A stretch of DNA of 64,000 bases, taken from the NCBI RefSeq assembly GCF_003987495.1, contig NZ_NGJU01000001.1, positions 186,001-250,000 of the forward strand. The letters run 5' to 3'. The notes beneath the pieces are model-generated. The model searched no databases and was not told where the DNA came from. It was given only the letters and a program-made list of their open reading frames with translations. This document shows positions 44,127 through 53,089 of this stretch, one piece after another; position 1 is the stretch's first letter; each line of letters opens with the position of its first letter. The DNA is from Vagococcus salmoninarum (GTDB taxonomy: Bacteria; Bacillota; Bacilli; Lactobacillales; Vagococcaceae). A program made the translations under genes and the position numbers.

Positions 44127-45107
44127 TCCAGCTTTTTTAAACTCCCAATGGGCTCAATATCTGTAAGTTGACCATCACTAATTGCAAGGGTCACTAAATT
44201 AGTTAAATTGACAAGGTCAGTCGTACTTGTAATCGGTGTCTGATCGATCGTTAAAGAAGTTAAGTTGGTTAAGTCTTTTAAAGGACTGAAATCAGTTACC
44301 GAACTTTGAAACAAACCTAAAGATTGCAAATTAGTTAAATTTTTCAATGCTGAAATGTCACTAATCCGGCTATAGTAGCCACCTAACATAAGGTAGGTCA
44401 ATTTTGAAAAATCTTGTAAGGGAGTAGTGTCTTCGATAGGGTTATTGTCAATGGTTAAGTGGGTTAAGACAGGCAAGCTGTTTATAAAATCGATTTCTGT
44501 GATTTGATTACTAGAAACGGATAAGCCATCGAGTTTAGGAAAAATCACGTCTGTTGGAAATTGACTAATTAGATTACTATTAACATCTAAAAATGTTAAA
44601 TCGGTGAGATTAGCTAAGGGTCTGATGTTAGTAATCTGATTTCCAGTAAGTTGGAGGGCTTGAAGTCTTGGTAAATACATTAGAGGATCGAGGTTCTCAA
44701 TTGAATTATATTTAAGGTTAACCGAAGAAGCGTTTGTTAGATATTCTAAACCAGTTAAATTAATAATACCCTCTTGTTCTGCGTTAAAAAAATTAATATC
44801 TTTCATGCGCTCTTGAGTGACTTCTGTTAGAGGAATTCTGAGAATGCGAGCTGTAGCATTTTGGAGATTTTTATCAGGCATCCATGTGTCCAAGGAAAGT
44901 TCGTTAGTTTCTTTTGTTTCACTTACTAAAGGTTTTTGCAACTTTATGCTCATTAAATCACTTGATTTGTCGGAAAGTTTCACCTCGGATTTTGATTGTT
45001 GGTTAAGATTGATAGTGTTGGTAAAAGCAGTATTTGTTAAGATTAATGCAGTTAATAATAATGTGTTAGCCTTCATCATTCAGCCTCCTTTTTATATTGT
45101 TTAGTGT

Positions 45108-45136
45108 ATAATAACACACCTTTTCCACATGTTCAA
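45108..45136 (-). promoter_or_regulatory. Promoter of the surface-protein gene
   Basis: On the minus strand TTGAAC (45131-45136), 17-nt spacer, TATTAT (45108-45113), about 29 nt before the ATG; AAGGAGG serves as ribosome site. Confidence 0.6.
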
Positions 45137-45440
45137 ATACTGTTTAGTAAATGAAAAAAGGCGTTATATTGAGGTTTGTATATGTTTTATTTTTACAGTC
45201 GACTTAATGAACGTGTATTCGTTTTATAGCTAGAGAACTATATGTTTATTGCTATAATATTGTAAAATAACGTTTTTTAGCTATCTATACTTATTGGTAG
45301 GTAGTTATCTTTGTTATTATGGTGTTTATTTATTTTAACTCTAAGAAAATGAAATATTATTTTGTTAATATTTTCACTATTTTTTGTCTTGGAGATTAAG
45401 AAACGAGAAAAATAAGCTACTACTGTTTTAAAAAAATATC
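45137..45440 (+). other. AT-rich intergenic region
   Basis: About 300 nt between divergent genes with no open frame carrying a ribosome site, no clear hairpin and no recognised repeat. I see nothing specific in it. Confidence 0.4.
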
Positions 45441-45473
45441 TTTGGTATAATACTAAAGGAAGGAGTGAATCTG

Positions 45474-45641
45474 ATGAAAGATGAATTTCAATGTAAACAA
45501 TGTTTTACGATGTTAATGAAAGTTTATGGGGAAGAGCGACCGAAACCGAAACGAGTGTCCTATGACTGTCCAGCCTGTTCAAAGCACTTGTATAGTGAGC
45601 GAACAGTTGAGACGATTAAAATTAAATTAAATGAAAAATAA
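45474..45641 (+). CDS. 55-residue zinc-ribbon-like protein
   Basis: MKDEFQCKQCF at the start and YDCPACSKHL in the middle give two CxxC knuckles 28 residues apart, consistent with a structural zinc site. AAGGAG ribosome site, TATAAT -10 at 45446-45451, and a terminator immediately after the stop indicate a real gene. The protein is highly basic. Function unknown. Confidence 0.75.
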   Translation: MKDEFQCKQCFTMLMKVYGEERPKPKRVSYDCPACSKHLYSERTVETIKIKLNEK

Positions 45642-45697
45642 AAAAACTTTATCAGCTAGTCACCTTATTTAAAGGAACTAATTGGTAAAGTTTTTTA
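45641..45697. terminator. Bidirectional terminator
   Basis: AAAAAACTTTA (45641-45651) pairs with TAAAGTTTTTT (45686-45696) around a long loop that can extend the stem. It lies between the small CxxC gene and the convergent kinase gene. Confidence 0.7.
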
Positions 45698-45699
45698 TT

Positions 45700-46992
45700 T
45701 TAATCAGTCATGGGAATGCTCACATTGAAAATAGTGCCTGTAGGTTGATTGTCTGTGACGGAAATCTTGCCACCGTGTGATTCGACAATCCATTTTGCAA
45801 TAGATAAACCCAGACCGTAACCACCGGTTTTTCTTTGACGTGCTTGATCTTCACGATAAAAGCGCTGGAAAATGAGCCCTTTATTATCATCTTTTAAGCC
45901 AATCCCGGTGTCAGCCACACTAAGTAGCCATTTTTTTTCTTTAAATTGAGAAGTAATTAAAATTTGATCTGTTTCTTTTGAGTATTTTAAGGCGTTATCA
46001 ATCAAAATAATTATTAGTTGAGTCAAAAGTTTTGTATCGATAATCAGGTCATGTTGTCCAAGTTCTTTCAACGAAAGGACTTTATTTTGACTAGCAGCAA
46101 TTTCTTGATAAGGGGCAATAATTGTAGTTAAAAAGTCGTGACTATTAATAGATTGTTTATCAATGACTAATTCATTACTATCAGAACGTGCTAATAGAAG
46201 TAAGTCCTTAGTTAATTGGCTAAGACGGCGAACTTCGTTTAATGCTAGAGCGATGTCTTCTGATTCTTCTAAAATTGTGTGAGTCGGTTGGGTGAATAAT
46301 TTCTCTAATTTGGCTTGGATAATTGTTAGTGGTGTCCGTAATTCATGTGAGGAATTCTCAACGAATTCTTGTTGTTTTTTCCATGAAGCCATAATTGGTT
46401 TCATGTTTAGTTTTGCTAAAAAATAACTGACAAAAATTGAAATAATCCAGAAAATAATCATACAAATAATTAAGACGATTCTAAAGAAGGCCATCGTATC
46501 TTCTGTTTGGTTAGTATTTGATAGAAACTGAACATAAGCCACATCCTCATAGTTAACAGATTTAGTAACCGAGCGAAAGTTTAATTTGTTCGAGTTAGAG
46601 TCGCTGAGGATCAAAGGGATAATTTTTTCTTCAGTAGTTGTTTGTAATTCAAGTGTTGAAAATTCATAAAATCGATCGCCTAAAGCTTTCTGATTTAGAA
46701 TTTGTCCATCTTTTGACCATAAAATAATTTGTGTCTTAAAACTATTAGGTTGCATCGGACCAAAATCATCTTTTTTGAAGTTTCTTGGAGGTCCCTCATC
46801 TGTTGTATGTTCTAATTCTTTAACGATAAATTGGTCATCGGAAACCATTCTGATTAGTTCTTCGTCGACATTTTTGTATAAAGAGATAGTTAAGACTTGG
46901 GTGACAATCAAACCAAGTAATAAGAAAATAATTCCAAAGGCAAAGATGTTCCGAACGAAGAGCGAGCGTTGTTGCTTAAATTCTTGTTTCAT
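45700..46992 (-). CDS. OmpR-group sensor histidine kinase
   Basis: 430 aa. Two membrane helices (about 14-34 and 166-188) flank an extracellular domain of about 130 residues. Phospho-histidine in ENSSHELRTPLTII (about residue 215), then N box LIDNALKYSKETD and G boxes DTGIGLKD and GGYGLGLSI. Overlaps the regulator gene by 4 nt. The signal is unknown. The divergent VTC/beta-helix unit is the likely target operon. Confidence 0.9.
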   Translation of the reverse strand: MKQEFKQQRSLFVRNIFAFGIIFLLLGLIVTQVLTISLYKNVDEELIRMVSDDQFIVKELEHTTDEGPPRNFKKDDFGPMQPNSFKTQIILWSKDGQILNQKALGDRFYEFSTLELQTTTEEKIIPLILSDSNSNKLNFRSVTKSVNYEDVAYVQFLSNTNQTEDTMAFFRIVLIICMIIFWIISIFVSYFLAKLNMKPIMASWKKQQEFVENSSHELRTPLTIIQAKLEKLFTQPTHTILEESEDIALALNEVRRLSQLTKDLLLLARSDSNELVIDKQSINSHDFLTTIIAPYQEIAASQNKVLSLKELGQHDLIIDTKLLTQLIIILIDNALKYSKETDQILITSQFKEKKWLLSVADTGIGLKDDNKGLIFQRFYREDQARQRKTGGYGLGLSIAKWIVESHGGKISVTDNQPTGTIFNVSIPMTD

Positions 46993-47669
46993 ATCGAATC
47001 ATCTCCTAGAAGATAACCGACATTTCGTAATGTTTTAATAAAAACCTCAGAGTCGTTAGCTTTTAATTTCTTTCTTAAGTTACTCATATAGACTTCGACA
47101 ACTGTATAGGAAGTATTGGAATCAAAGCCCCAAATCCGATCGAAAATTTGTTCTTTTGTCACAATACGATTTTTTTGTTGGAATAAATAGACTAATAATT
47201 CAAATTCTTTCCCTTGGAATTCAACTGATTTTTCATTAATAGTAACGGTATGGTTAAGGGTGTCACATAACGTATTGCGAAAGCGAAGTTGATGATCAGT
47301 AGTTAAACCTAGACTGCGTTTTAACATAGCCTGACAGCGGAGTAACAGTTCCTCACGATGAAAAGGTTTTGTTAAGTAATCATCTGCGCCATTTTTAAAG
47401 CCTTTGATTTTATCTTCTAAACCATCTTTAGCAGTTAATAATAAGACAGGTGTATCGTTTTCAGTCTGTCTCAGTTTATTTAGCACTTGGTAGCCATCTA
47501 AACTTGGGAGCATAATGTCTAAAACAATTAAATCATATAATTGTGATTGGGCTTCAAAAAGCCCTTCTTCACCATCATAAATCTGAGTAATCTCACCTAA
47601 TTTTTCTAAAATATCTTTAATACTATCAGATAAAATCTCATCGTCTTCAACTAACAAAAGTTTAATCAT
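46989..47669 (-). CDS. OmpR-family response regulator
   Basis: 226 aa. Receiver with EDDE (8-11), phospho-aspartate in LIVLDIMLPSLDG (about residue 52) and LTKPF; winged-helix DNA-binding domain from about 130 (FELLVYLFQQKNRIVTKEQIFDRIWG, VYMSNLRKKL). Probably binds the direct-repeat boxes at 48273-48330. Confidence 0.92.
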   Translation of the reverse strand: MIKLLLVEDDEILSDSIKDILEKLGEITQIYDGEEGLFEAQSQLYDLIVLDIMLPSLDGYQVLNKLRQTENDTPVLLLTAKDGLEDKIKGFKNGADDYLTKPFHREELLLRCQAMLKRSLGLTTDHQLRFRNTLCDTLNHTVTINEKSVEFQGKEFELLVYLFQQKNRIVTKEQIFDRIWGFDSNTSYTVVEVYMSNLRKKLKANDSEVFIKTLRNVGYLLGDDSI

Positions 47670-47674
47670 CAGGG

Positions 47675-48226
47675 CTAACCGCCTTTCTTAATCGTTGCTA
47701 TCCAATTCACTAACCATTCTGGAAAAGCGTTTGTCATTGATTTTAACTCTATCATAACAGCTTTTGTGTTCATAAGGGAATGGCCATTAGTGAAGTAAAG
47801 AGTGTTTTTCTGACTAGTGGCGACGTAAGAAGTAGTCAAAGTCAGTTGGCTAGCGTGTTCATAAGTTAAAAAATGATATTTGTCACTAATGACTAAACTT
47901 TTAGGCGTGGCATCTTGTTGTTGCCAAACCCAGAAATGTTCATTGAACATGTCATTCCCTGGATAAGGGGGCTGTTCTTTTTTTAAATAATAAGGAATTA
48001 AAGCCTCGTCTAACTGAATCGAATGATCATGATAAATTAAACGATAGTCAGTCCGCTGAGAAGTCGTTTGTTTATGTAACGATAAATTTTTTTCCGATGC
48101 TACTAATAGTTGAAAGTTAATTTCTTCTAAACGTTGTGTTCTTATTTTTGTGAAATGTTGATCTAGTAATTGGAAAAGAGCTTGAGTTTGCTGACTAGTT
48201 AAAGTTAATTGTGTTGAAAGTTGCAT
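47675..48226 (-). CDS. Degenerate VTC-like (CYTH/triphosphate-tunnel fold) protein
   Basis: 183 aa with no signal peptide or membrane helix. The C-terminal segment KAVMIELKSMTNAFPEWLVNWIA aligns with the end of the VTC-domain protein at 48380 (IAVLMEVKALGAYPLWFADILA), and PKSLVISDKYHFL with PKVMIAYDRRALF; TDYRLIYH falls where that protein has FRLRAYG. Several basic tunnel residues are lost (the second R of RLR, both R of YDRR), while the E-x-K pair is kept. I infer an inactive paralogue, possibly a regulator or ligand sensor, co-transcribed with the two-component system (5-nt gap). It is not a recognised family by simple motif. Confidence 0.55.
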   Translation of the reverse strand: MQLSTQLTLTSQQTQALFQLLDQHFTKIRTQRLEEINFQLLVASEKNLSLHKQTTSQRTDYRLIYHDHSIQLDEALIPYYLKKEQPPYPGNDMFNEHFWVWQQQDATPKSLVISDKYHFLTYEHASQLTLTTSYVATSQKNTLYFTNGHSLMNTKAVMIELKSMTNAFPEWLVNWIATIKKGG

Positions 48227-48256
48227 TTATAGTCACTCCTTTTTATTTATAGAACA

Positions 48257-48346
48257 AGTATAGAAAAAGAAACTTAAATGAAGCTTAACAGCTAGGAATA
48301 TGGTTTTTGGCGATTTAAGCTTCGTTTATGTTAATCAAGGTAAGCT
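48257..48346. promoter_or_regulatory. Divergent promoter region with two inverted OmpR-type direct-repeat boxes
   Basis: A 16-nt element TTAAGCTTCATTTAAG (minus strand, 48273-48288) recurs as TTAAGCTTCGTTTATG on the plus strand (48315-48330). Each is two TTAAG-like half-sites with 11-bp periodicity, the form expected for OmpR-family dimers. Each lies exactly 10 nt from a -10-like hexamer: TATACT on the minus strand (48257-48262) and TAAGCT on the plus strand (48341-48346). This fits co-activation of the regulatory operon and the VTC operon by the encoded response regulator. Confidence 0.6.
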
Positions 48347-48379
48347 AGACTTATCAACAAAGAGAAAGAGTGAAAGTGA

Positions 48380-49108
48380 ATGGCAAAATTAAAACAAGCT
48401 TTTAAACGGAAAGAGAAAAAATATATTTTAACTAAGGAAAATTATGAAGGGTTAAGAAAAGCGTTAGCCGGTCACATGATTGAAGATGACTACGGTCTTC
48501 ATACAATTAGCTCCGTGTATTATGACACTGAAAATTTTGAATTGATTCGTCACTCCTTAGAAAAACCTATGTATCGTGAAAAATTTCGTTTACGTGCCTA
48601 TGGGAAGCTTCAAGTAAAAGATAAAGTGTTTTTAGAAATCAAAAAAAAGTGTCAAGGCATTGTTTACAAGCGCCGAATTGGCTTGGCCTATCAAGATGTT
48701 TCAGCTTATTTGACTAATCAGCAGAAACTTAAGTCTAAGAAGCTAGTTGATCAGCAAATTAGTCAAGAGATTACTTGGTTAGTCAGGCAAAAGCAATTAG
48801 TTCCTAAAGTAATGATTGCTTATGATCGACGTGCCTTATTTGATCCAACAGATGACAGTTTCCGGGTGACTTTTGATTTTAATATAAGGTGGCGGACAAC
48901 TAACTTGGATTTAACTAAAGGAGCTGAGGGCCAATTAGTTGCTCCGGAAATTGCAGTTTTAATGGAAGTCAAAGCTTTAGGGGCTTATCCCCTTTGGTTT
49001 GCTGACATTTTAGCTAAGTTAGAAATTTATCCGAGTAGTTTTACCAAATACGGTCAAACTTACAAACGTTACTTATATCATGAGGAGGATTTTAAAGATG
49101 TTATCTAG
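48380..49108 (+). CDS. VTC-domain polyphosphate polymerase-type protein
   Basis: 242 aa. VTC landmarks lining the triphosphate tunnel are present: FKRKEKKYIL, SSVYYDTENFELIRHSLEKP, REKFRLRAYG, VFLEIKKK, KVMIAYDRRALFD and VLMEVKALGAYPLW. Such domains synthesise or bind polyphosphate. Bacterial examples occur with a DUF4956 membrane protein and a carbohydrate-binding surface protein, as here. Its 3' end overlaps the DUF4956 gene by 11 nt. Confidence 0.85.
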   Translation: MAKLKQAFKRKEKKYILTKENYEGLRKALAGHMIEDDYGLHTISSVYYDTENFELIRHSLEKPMYREKFRLRAYGKLQVKDKVFLEIKKKCQGIVYKRRIGLAYQDVSAYLTNQQKLKSKKLVDQQISQEITWLVRQKQLVPKVMIAYDRRALFDPTDDSFRVTFDFNIRWRTTNLDLTKGAEGQLVAPEIAVLMEVKALGAYPLWFADILAKLEIYPSSFTKYGQTYKRYLYHEEDFKDVI

Positions 49109-49775
49109 TTTATTAGCAGAAAATGCTGAAAGTGTTACTTTAAATCAATTATTAATTTGTACAGTTGCTTCATTAGTTTTAGGCTTAGGAGTGGCGTATA
49201 TTCACATGTATCGTAATACCTATTCAAAAAACTTTGTGATGACCTTAGCGATTTTGCCAGTCTTAGTCCAGTCTGTGATTATGCTAGTTAATGGCAACTT
49301 AGGAACTGGGATGGCGGTTTTAGGCGCCTTTAGCTTAATTCGCTTCCGGTCTGTCGCCGGTGGTTCTCGAGAAATTACTAGTATTTTTTGGGCTATGGGA
49401 ATCGGTTTAGCAACAGGGATGGGATACATTACTTACATTGTAGTTTTTTCAGTTTTAACCGGCGTCATGTTACTAGCTTTACAAGGGAGTTCTTTTGGTC
49501 AAAAACGCCAAGTAGCGGAACGTGACATTAAAATTGTAATTCCAGAAGATCTAGATTATCCTAATTTATTTGATGATTTATGGGAAGAACACACTCATAG
49601 TTATGTTTTGGAACGGGTTAAAACGACGAATATGGGGAGCTTATACGAGATTTGTTATCATGTGATCTTTAAAGATATAAAAACAGAAAAAAAATTGTTA
49701 GATCAAATTCGCATTCGTAATGGCAATTTGACAGTCAGTTCAGGTAAGGTTGCGGCAAATCGTGATGAACTATAG
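49098..49775 (+). CDS. DUF4956 membrane protein
   Basis: 225 aa with about three or four N-terminal membrane helices (CTVASLVLGLGVAYIHMY, FVMTLAILPVLVQSVIML, the glycine-rich GTGMAVLGAFSLIRFRSVAGGSREI loop, IGLATGMGYITYIVVFSVLTG) and a soluble C-terminal domain (IKIVIPEDLDYPNLFDDLW). This family (DUF4956) regularly accompanies VTC-domain proteins. ATG at 49098 after GAGGAGG. Function unknown; perhaps it couples polyphosphate to the membrane. Confidence 0.82.
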   Translation: MLSSLLAENAESVTLNQLLICTVASLVLGLGVAYIHMYRNTYSKNFVMTLAILPVLVQSVIMLVNGNLGTGMAVLGAFSLIRFRSVAGGSREITSIFWAMGIGLATGMGYITYIVVFSVLTGVMLLALQGSSFGQKRQVAERDIKIVIPEDLDYPNLFDDLWEEHTHSYVLERVKTTNMGSLYEICYHVIFKDIKTEKKLLDQIRIRNGNLTVSSGKVAANRDEL

Positions 49776-49788
49776 AGGAGTGTTTCAA

Positions 49789-51750
49789 ATGGATAAAAAA
49801 CAAGGTAGTAAAGTACTGATAATAGCCGCTAGTTTAATAATTGCCGGTTGTAGCAGTCAAGAAAAGGCAACACCAATTAAAAACAATACTCAAAAAGTGG
49901 CTAATTCAGAAATGACCCAAGAAATTACCACAGGTAAGTATGGTAAATATAGTAATAAAGATCTGACTGTTTTAACGTCAGAGGAAGCAGAAACGAAAAT
50001 TGCTTTAAAAGACGGCAAGACCGAAGTCAGTGGTTCAGGAGTAACAGTGAAAGAAAATACTATCACAATTACTAAGGGAGGGAGTTATGAAATAAGTGGC
50101 AAACTAAGTGATGGGCAACTCATTATCGCCACGGATAAAACGAATGATGACGTACAAATCTTACTAAATGGTACAGAGATTATGAATAGTCAAACTAGTC
50201 CCTTTTTTGTTGAAACAGCTGACAAGGTAATTGTAACTTTAGCTGAAGGCAGTGAAAATACCTTTAGTGATAGTAAGAATCGTGAGAGTACAGATGAAAA
50301 AGATGGGACCATCTTTAGCCAAGAAGATCTAACCTTTAATGGCGATGGGGCATTAAAGGTAACAGGCAATTACCAAGACGGCATTCGCAGTAAAGATGAT
50401 TTAGTTTTCGTTGCTGGAAATTATCAAGTAACGGCAGCGAATAATGGCCTTAAAGGCAGTGACTCAGTTTCAATTTTAGCTGGCGATTATCAGTTGAATG
50501 TTAAAAATGATGGGATTCAAAGTAGTAATACGAAAGATGAAAGCCTCGGTTGGATTGGCATTGATGGAGGGACATTTAAGATTGTGGCAGAGCATGATGG
50601 CATTCAGGCTGAAACCGACTTGAAAATATCCCAATCGGTTTTGACTGTGACAACTGGTGGTGGCGCAAAAGCTAGCACAAAAATCACTGATGAACCTGAA
50701 GCTGGGGGAATGATGGGTGGAAGTGAGGGAGCAGGCATGAAAGGCCAGCAAACCGATTTTCCTGGAAATGGTCAAGAAATCCCAAGGAATCCTAGCGAAG
50801 AGCCGACTACGTTAACAGAAAATTCAGAAGAAATTAGTGAAGCTGAAGAAGAAGCTGAAAAGACGAGTGATAGTGGGAAAGGGCTTAAAGCCGGTGAAGA
50901 ATTACTAATAGATAAAGGTGAATTTACTTTTGATACCGTTGATGATAGCTTACATGCAGATGGTAATCTAACAATTAATAACGGCGAATTTAAAATAAAA
51001 AGTGGAGATGACGGAATTCATGCCAATCAAAAAACAACGGTTAATAATGGAACAATCGAAATTAGTCAGTCATATGAAGGGATTGAAGGGGCAGAGATTG
51101 TGATTGAAGACGGTCAAATTAGTGTGACGAGTAGTGACGATGGGATTAACGCTGCTAGTACAACAGCAGGTAACTATTTATTAACAATCAATGGTGGCAC
51201 TATTTACGTTAATGCGGAAGGGGACGGTGTTGATTCCAATGGTGACATTAATATGATTGGAGGGACCTTATTAGTAGATGGGTCGACTAATGGGGGAAAT
51301 GGTGCCTTAGATTATGATGGAAGTTTTAATCAAACAGGTGGTACCCTTGTAGCTGCTGGCAGTTCAGGGATGGCGATGGCCACAAGTGAGACGTCTACCC
51401 AAGGGGCTTTATCTTTATACTTTGATAGTAGTCAAGCAGGGAATACACTGTTTAATATTAGTGATAGTACTGGTAACTCTTTAATTAGTTATCAACCGAT
51501 GAAAGCTTATCAACATATTTTAGTTAGTAGCCCGGATTTAACTATCGGAGGAAAGTATCAGTTATCAACAGGTGGTAAAGATACTGGTACAAATAACCAA
51601 GGGTTGTACACAGGTGGGCAGTATTCAGGGGATAACTTGCTAGAAATTGAGTTATCAACAGTCATTACCAGTATTTCGGAAACAGGTGAAGCTGTTTCTG
51701 GTAATCAGATGGGAGGTCCTGGGGGCGGTGGACCTGGTAGTTTTAAGTAG
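49789..51750 (+). CDS. Cell-surface lipoprotein with right-handed beta-helix carbohydrate-binding domain (Cthe_2159-like)
   Basis: 653 aa. Lipoprotein signal with lipobox IIAGC. Repeating short strands of the type GDGALKVTGNYQDGIRSKDDLVF, HDGIQAETDLKI, DDSLHADGNLTINNGEF and DDGIHANQKTTVNNGTIEI form a beta-helix with acidic DDGI turns that may bind calcium. A glycine/glutamate-rich insertion (about 300-365) and a Gly-rich MGGPGGGGPGSFK end are unusual. Relatives bind acidic polysaccharide. Start after GAGGAG at 49775-49780. It completes the VTC-DUF4956-surface-protein unit. Confidence 0.83.
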   Translation: MDKKQGSKVLIIAASLIIAGCSSQEKATPIKNNTQKVANSEMTQEITTGKYGKYSNKDLTVLTSEEAETKIALKDGKTEVSGSGVTVKENTITITKGGSYEISGKLSDGQLIIATDKTNDDVQILLNGTEIMNSQTSPFFVETADKVIVTLAEGSENTFSDSKNRESTDEKDGTIFSQEDLTFNGDGALKVTGNYQDGIRSKDDLVFVAGNYQVTAANNGLKGSDSVSILAGDYQLNVKNDGIQSSNTKDESLGWIGIDGGTFKIVAEHDGIQAETDLKISQSVLTVTTGGGAKASTKITDEPEAGGMMGGSEGAGMKGQQTDFPGNGQEIPRNPSEEPTTLTENSEEISEAEEEAEKTSDSGKGLKAGEELLIDKGEFTFDTVDDSLHADGNLTINNGEFKIKSGDDGIHANQKTTVNNGTIEISQSYEGIEGAEIVIEDGQISVTSSDDGINAASTTAGNYLLTINGGTIYVNAEGDGVDSNGDINMIGGTLLVDGSTNGGNGALDYDGSFNQTGGTLVAAGSSGMAMATSETSTQGALSLYFDSSQAGNTLFNISDSTGNSLISYQPMKAYQHILVSSPDLTIGGKYQLSTGGKDTGTNNQGLYTGGQYSGDNLLEIELSTVITSISETGEAVSGNQMGGPGGGGPGSFK

Positions 51751-51894
51751 TATCGTCATTGACTTAGGGGCACTGTGGCAGAAAAACTTATATTAAATTA
51801 GTGTTAAAACATTAAGGGGGGCTAGTGAATGAATTAACCTTCATTAAATTAGCAGAGCTCCTTGCTACTGACTGTTGAATTGAATCCTAATTCG

Positions 51895-51939
51895 AATAAA
51901 CCAAGCGGTCTTCCTAAAAGGAAGCGTGCTTGGTTTATT
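51895..51939. terminator. Bidirectional terminator
   Basis: AATAAACCAAGC (51895-51906) pairs with GCTTGGTTTATT (51928-51939), with an inner CTTCC/GGAAG stem; it is followed by TT-rich sequence on the plus strand and preceded by AT-rich sequence. Confidence 0.8.
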
Positions 51940-51958
51940 TTGCAGTTTGTCATTAAAT

Positions 51959-52420
51959 TTAATGAATCGGCACAAGCAGTTCACATCGGTGCTGAAGGAG
52001 GAGTTGGCTAGCGTATCTTTCAATGACTGGCCGTGAAATATCAAGAACAAGTCCTTCTTTTTTTATTTTAACAGGAAACTCAGCCCAAATAGTCATTAAA
52101 CCTTCCGGAGTATGAGGGACTTGAAAGCTGGCATAATTCCCACCAGCTAATGTTCTTTTTTGTATAATTTTAGGTAAGGGGCTAAGGTCGAAAGTCGTTG
52201 GAACAATCAGTCCAACCTCATAGCGACAATTAACAGGTAGTGTTAACTGTGGATCATCTAAGGGAATCCCTAAAAGGATACTGTCAATAGTCAATAAGTG
52301 TTGGTCTGTTAAAATATTTTTAAAGTCAGTCATCAGTTGCTGATTTTTTTGACCGTAAGGCCCGATCTGTCTCATGTGAATAATAGTTGTTTTTGTCAAG
52401 TATATAATGTCTAATGTCAT
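51959..52420 (-). CDS. GyrI-like effector-binding-domain protein
   Basis: 153 aa from the ATG at 52420, which has GAGG 8 nt upstream. The pattern VGLIVPTTFDLSPLPKIIQKRTLAGGNYASFQVPHTPEGLMTIWAEF matches the GyrI/AraC effector-binding (SOUL-like) domain: an RTLAGG-Y beta-turn and a P-x-x-W helix. No DNA-binding domain is attached, so it is a stand-alone ligand-binding protein. Confidence 0.75.
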   Translation of the reverse strand: MTLDIIYLTKTTIIHMRQIGPYGQKNQQLMTDFKNILTDQHLLTIDSILLGIPLDDPQLTLPVNCRYEVGLIVPTTFDLSPLPKIIQKRTLAGGNYASFQVPHTPEGLMTIWAEFPVKIKKEGLVLDISRPVIERYASQLLLQHRCELLVPIH

Positions 52421-52562
52421 AATAAAAACCTCGTTTTTGTAGTAGTCCACCGGTGTCTGAACTAAGGATAATATGATATAAAATTTATTTCAAGGAGAGA
52501 TTTTAAAAGGTTAGTTAGTTGTGATAGGATAGAAGTAACTTAAGTTAATCGAAGGAGTAGTC

Positions 52563-52994
52563 ATGAACTTTAGACAAGCTTTAACAGGAGACTATCCAGC
52601 CATTGTTAAAATCTGGGCAGCCTCAGTGGAACACACGCATTTATTTTTAAAACCAGAAGATTTTGGAGAAATCGAAAAATTAATCCCCCAGTACTTAGAT
52701 CTGTTAAATGTTAAGTTGTGGTTAGTTGATGAGCGCTTAATTGGATTTTCTGCAACAAGCAGCAATCAGTTAGAAATGTTGTTTTTAGACCCTGCTTTCA
52801 TTGGTCAAGGCTACGGAAAAGAAATATTAGCTTATTTAATCGCTAATGGCGTCACTAAAGTCGACGTTAATGAAGATAATCAAGGGGCTTTAACCTTTTA
52901 TCAAAAAGCCGGTTTCAAGATTGTTAGTCGTGATCAACAAGATCATGCTGAGGGAAATTACCCAATATTACATTTAGAGTTAATAACAACGTGA
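52563..52994 (+). CDS. GNAT-family N-acetyltransferase
   Basis: 143 aa. Acetyl-CoA motif A (MLFLDPAFIGQGYGKEILAYLI with the Q-x-x-G-x-G-type loop) and motif B (VNEDNQGALTFYQKAGFKIVSR) are clear. The substrate is unknown. AAGGAG ribosome site. Confidence 0.88.
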   Translation: MNFRQALTGDYPAIVKIWAASVEHTHLFLKPEDFGEIEKLIPQYLDLLNVKLWLVDERLIGFSATSSNQLEMLFLDPAFIGQGYGKEILAYLIANGVTKVDVNEDNQGALTFYQKAGFKIVSRDQQDHAEGNYPILHLELITT

Positions 52995-53089
52995 AAATTC
53001 CTATAAACTAGCGTCAAATTTGAGTTTTTACAAGATAGACCATATACTTTTAAGTAAGGGAAAACAAATTAGTGAAGGCAGGTGTTGGA

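Larger units (their letters stand above)
42532..45079 (-). pseudogene. Leucine-rich-repeat, Ser-rich LPQTG surface protein split by a frameshift in a CT repeat (possible phase-variable gene)
   Basis: The N-terminal frame (45079 to 44114) has a signal peptide and internalin-like leucine-rich repeats with a 22-residue period (DIEPIGSLKKLDSLS...). It stops at TAA 44114. The C-terminal frame resumes exactly in the LRR register with NGNMISDIEPLKTLTTL, continues with further repeats, about 14 Ser-rich 18-residue repeats, and ends with LPQTGE, a membrane helix and a basic tail (sortase anchor). The minus-strand tract (CT)5 at 44117-44126 is at the junction; one more CT unit joins both frames as KKLDSLSLNGNMISDIEPL, a perfect 22-residue repeat, giving about 849 aa. 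So the gene is off in this sequence, through slippage, mutation or sequencing error. Confidence 0.85.

Noticed and set aside
46775-47038. Plus-strand open frame over the sensor kinase
   Set aside because: Antisense shadow of the kinase gene without start signals.
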